From Planctomycetota bacterium (GTDB taxonomy: Bacteria; Planctomycetota; Brocadiia; Brocadiales; Bathyanammoxibiaceae), in assembly GCA_030598065.1 (NCBI GenBank), contig JAUVQR010000054.1:1-7863 (forward strand): a stretch of 7,863 bases of DNA. Reading direction: 5' to 3'. Under the pieces are notes generated by a model. It searched no databases. It was not told the DNA's origin and saw only the letters and a program-made list of their open reading frames with translations. This document shows, in pieces, positions 6,321 to 7,863 of this stretch. Numbering within the stretch: the first letter of the stretch is position 1; each line of letters starts with the position of its first letter. The position numbers and the translations under genes are program-made.

Positions 6321-6382
6321 GGCGTTTTCTGATGCCAGTGGCCCGACGGAAAGGTTTTAATAAACATCTGTCGTCACAAAAC

Positions 6383-6410
6383 AACAGGACACGTTGCAAC
6401 GTACCCCTAC
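6383..6410. repeat. Degenerate copy of the GTTGCAAC palindrome
   Basis: The 12-base core ACGTTGCAACGT (6391-6402) is identical to the core of the palindrome at 3307-3330, and the right end CCCCTAC (6404-6410) is also shared. The left arm reads CAGGAC rather than the complement of the right arm, so the outer stem is broken. Both copies are preceded by AAACAAC (6379-6385 here, 3295-3301 in the other copy or close to it), which suggests common descent. Confidence 0.7.
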
Positions 6411-6469
6411 GCAGTGACAGACAGGCACCGGTGTTTCATCGCCAACATTGTAGCATTTATTCTGTAGCG

Positions 6470-6485
6470 GTTGAGCTTGCTCGAC
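6470..6485. repeat. Short GAGC-TT-GCTC hairpin repeat
   Basis: GTTGAGC (6470-6476) and GCTCGAC (6479-6485) form a 7-bp stem, including one G-T pair, around two T residues. It lies between the two CCCCTAC-ended palindromes and resembles GTCGAGC...GCTCGAC palindromes that I recall from bacterial intergenic repeats. Confidence 0.5.
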
Positions 6486-6491
6486 ATTATT

Positions 6492-6520
6492 GTAGGGGTG
6501 ACCCGACGGGTTGCCCCTAC
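6492..6520. repeat. 29-bp GTAGGGG...CCCCTAC palindrome
   Basis: GTAGGGGTGACCC (6492-6504) pairs with GGGTTGCCCCTAC (6508-6520) with only two G-T pairs and a short GAC centre. The CCCG-A-CGGG core differs from the GTTGCAAC core of the other copies, but the GTAGGGG/CCCCTAC ends are the same type. It is a dispersed palindromic repeat. Confidence 0.75.
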
Positions 6521-6729
6521 CACACATGCCAGCAGAGTAGACCCTTGCGCTACAATATAACGTAGGTCATGGTGTGGCCATAGCCTATCCGTTTGGACGA
6601 TTTATGTCACTCTGGCGCGCCAAAAGCAACGTAGGGACAGGGTCAGGGGATTTTTTTTCCGGAGTACTCACTTTTGTGCCGACGACGGGGATAGAAGGGT
6701 GTAAATGAAAGAAACATCTACAAGAGTAT

Positions 6730-7779
6730 TTAGCCGCCTATCTGGCACATTACCGGCTCACCACGGCCCGAGTGGACCTTTGGTTTCATGTGAGACACCT
6801 TGATAAAGACGTCACGTATTTCCTGCTCTAGTGCCGGGTTTGACCTCCCGTTTGTGACGTCCGCGGCATGGTCTTTGGACCTCAGGATGGATTTTATGTC
6901 TACTTCACCGCCGGCGAGCAGGCACGCCCTGAGTTTGCCTTCGGAGGTCAACCGGAGGCGGTTGCAGTCTCCACAGAAGGGCTGGCTGACCGGAGATATC
7001 AGCCCCAAGACGCCCCGGGCGCCTTCCAGACGATAGAGTTTAGCGGGACCTCTCAGCGACACGCGTGGCCCGGAGAGACCCGGTGTTTTTCCCTCCCCGC
7101 CGCGTTTCCCGTCTACGTCCACGACTTCAAGATTGCCCAGCCTCCCTATCCGTTCCACAACTTCCTTGCTGGACACAAATTTCTCCTCTTCCACCATTCT
7201 ACACCCAAAGGCCATGTATTCTATGAAGCGCACCTCAAGAGGCCTGTCCAGTGTAAGCCGGGCAAACGCCTCTATCTCGTCGTCGTTCGTGCCGCGTATC
7301 ACCACCATGTTGACCTTTGTCTGCTCAAAGCCCGCATCGACGGCGGCCTCAATGCCTTCCAGCACGTCTCTAACGTTACCGCCGCCTGTAATCCGCCTGA
7401 AGCGGTCTTCCCCCAGGCTGTCGAGGCTTATGTTTATTCTCCTCAGACCCGCGTCTTTTATGGCGCGGGCATGCTGTTTAAGCGCCACGCCGTTCGTGGT
7501 CATGGCCAGGTCTTCTACACCGGGGATTTCACTCAGAGAGGCTATGAGCGATTCGATGTTCCTTCTGGTCAGCGGCTCGCCTCCGGTAAGCCTGAAACTC
7601 CTGACACCCAACCGGGTCGCGCACCGGGCGACAAACGCTATCTCCTCGAAGCTCAGAATCTCTTTGCGGGGCATCTGGTGGACACCCTGCGGTGGCTTGC
7701 AGTAGACACAATAGAGGTTACAGAGGTCCGTAACGGATATCCTGAGCCTTGTTATCTTTCTCTGAAAGCGATCTAACAT
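6730..7779 (-). CDS. moaA: GTP 3',8-cyclase MoaA (molybdenum cofactor synthesis)
   Basis: The 349-residue product is a radical SAM enzyme that converts GTP to 3',8-cyclo-7,8-dihydro-GTP, the first step to molybdopterin. The SAM cluster motif is CNLYCVYC (C20, C24, C27), and the SAM-binding GGEP lies at 66-69. The second, GTP-binding [4Fe-4S] cluster is given by FCGDC plus a later Cys (C269, C272, C286; CxxC-x13-C). The chain ends in IGG, the C-terminal Gly-Gly needed for MoaA activity. TTNG (94-97) and NISLDS (116-121) are further family blocks. Oddities: YCKPPQG replaces the usual YCMP wording, and residues 222-245 form a Gly-rich stretch longer than usual. The start ATG 7779 follows AAGGAAG (7786-7792 on the plus strand) with a 6-base gap. 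The frame stays open to the window edge, but the family N-terminus fits ATG 7779. No other moa gene is visible; a role for a Mo/W formate dehydrogenase is inference. Confidence 0.95.
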   Translation of the reverse strand: MLDRFQRKITRLRISVTDLCNLYCVYCKPPQGVHQMPRKEILSFEEIAFVARCATRLGVRSFRLTGGEPLTRRNIESLIASLSEIPGVEDLAMTTNGVALKQHARAIKDAGLRRINISLDSLGEDRFRRITGGGNVRDVLEGIEAAVDAGFEQTKVNMVVIRGTNDDEIEAFARLTLDRPLEVRFIEYMAFGCRMVEEEKFVSSKEVVERIGRLGNLEVVDVDGKRGGEGKTPGLSGPRVSLRGPAKLYRLEGARGVLGLISPVSQPFCGDCNRLRLTSEGKLRACLLAGGEVDIKSILRSKDHAADVTNGRSNPALEQEIRDVFIKVSHMKPKVHSGRGEPVMCQIGG

Positions 7780-7863
7780 GTTAGACTTCCTTATAAAATC
7801 CCCTGCAGGGGCGGTTCGAGCCGACGTCCTGGAGGGAAGGTCTTTTTTCGTTTTACCTGATTC
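7780..7863 (-). other. Sequence upstream of moaA, content undecided
   Basis: Only 84 bases are visible. They hold the moaA ribosome binding site and a CCCC-TGCA-GGGG palindrome (7800-7811). One minus-strand frame runs from the window edge to a TAA that overlaps the ribosome binding site (TTATAAGGAAG), so the region could be the 3' end of an upstream operon gene. The moaA frame itself is also open here. Neither can be confirmed from so short a piece. Confidence 0.35.

Larger units (their letters stand above)
5850..6729. other. Long non-coding region between the porin start and the moaA end
   Basis: These 880 bases contain no credible gene: the short open frames (for example 5984-6229 and 6332-6565, plus) run through repeats, have low-quality composition and lack ribosome binding sites. 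The part nearest 5849 must hold the porin promoter and leader (minus strand), but no -35/-10 or -24/-12 pair is convincing. Further out are a symmetric long hairpin (5976-6034), a G-rich tract on the minus strand (6071-6100), a potentially structured stretch (6155-6217) and a group of palindromic repeats (6383-6520). In 6521-6729 I see only a TGGCGCGCCA palindrome (6613-6622) and no clear terminator for moaA. Confidence 0.75.

Noticed and set aside
6332..6565. A 77-codon open frame on the plus strand
   Set aside because: It runs straight through three palindromic repeats, lacks a ribosome binding site and has the composition of translated repeats.
6868..7776. A 302-codon open frame on the plus strand opposite moaA
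   Set aside because: It is antisense to a gene with all MoaA signature motifs, and its translation has no recognisable family pattern. It is a shadow of GC-rich third positions.
7800..7835. GGTTCGAGCC near the right edge, resembling a tRNA T-arm
   Set aside because: The flanking bases do not form the required 5-bp T stem, and no acceptor stem, anticodon arm or CCA end can be built.

Overview
The window looks like a chromosomal segment from a Gram-negative (diderm) anaerobe that carries the Wood-Ljungdahl (reductive acetyl-CoA) pathway. The diderm inference comes from a large outer-membrane beta-barrel porin with a cleavable signal peptide (4092-5849, minus). The anaerobic C1 inference comes from a cooC/acsF - acsD - acsE cluster. 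Brocadiales-type Planctomycetes, Nitrospirota and Desulfobacterota combine such genes with many dispersed intergenic palindromes, but the sequence alone does not decide the phylum.

Layout. 1-482 (+): 3' part of a gene that begins before the window; product not firmly identified. 537-3290 (+): a same-strand cluster of three C1 genes. These are a CooC/AcsF-type nickel-insertion ATPase, the small (delta) subunit of the corrinoid iron-sulfur protein (AcsD/CdhD), and the methyltetrahydrofolate:corrinoid methyltransferase AcsE. 3342-3773 (+): a YbgC/FadM-like hotdog thioesterase, separated from acsE by only 51 bases that consist largely of a perfect palindrome. 3774-4091: convergent intergenic space with two families of inverted repeats and a strong bidirectional terminator. 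4092-5849 (-): alginate-export-type porin with an N-terminal coiled coil. 5850-6729: an 880-base non-coding region with a symmetric long hairpin, a G-rich tract on the porin sense strand, a potentially structured stretch and a cluster of palindromic repeats. 6730-7779 (-): moaA, first enzyme of molybdenum cofactor synthesis, with 84 bases of upstream sequence.

How the genes fit together. AcsE moves the methyl group of methyl-tetrahydrofolate to the cobalt of the corrinoid iron-sulfur protein, one of whose subunits is AcsD. That methyl group then goes to acetyl-CoA synthase, whose nickel centre (or that of CO dehydrogenase) is the likely target of the CooC/AcsF ATPase. The large corrinoid protein subunit (AcsC), AcsA and AcsB are not in the window. 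MoaA could support a molybdenum or tungsten formate dehydrogenase feeding the same pathway, but that link is inference. The thioesterase and the porin show no evident functional tie to the C1 genes.

I found no clear novel multi-gene system. The unusual content is the dense set of intergenic palindromes, one of which sits directly in front of a start codon that has no Shine-Dalgarno sequence.
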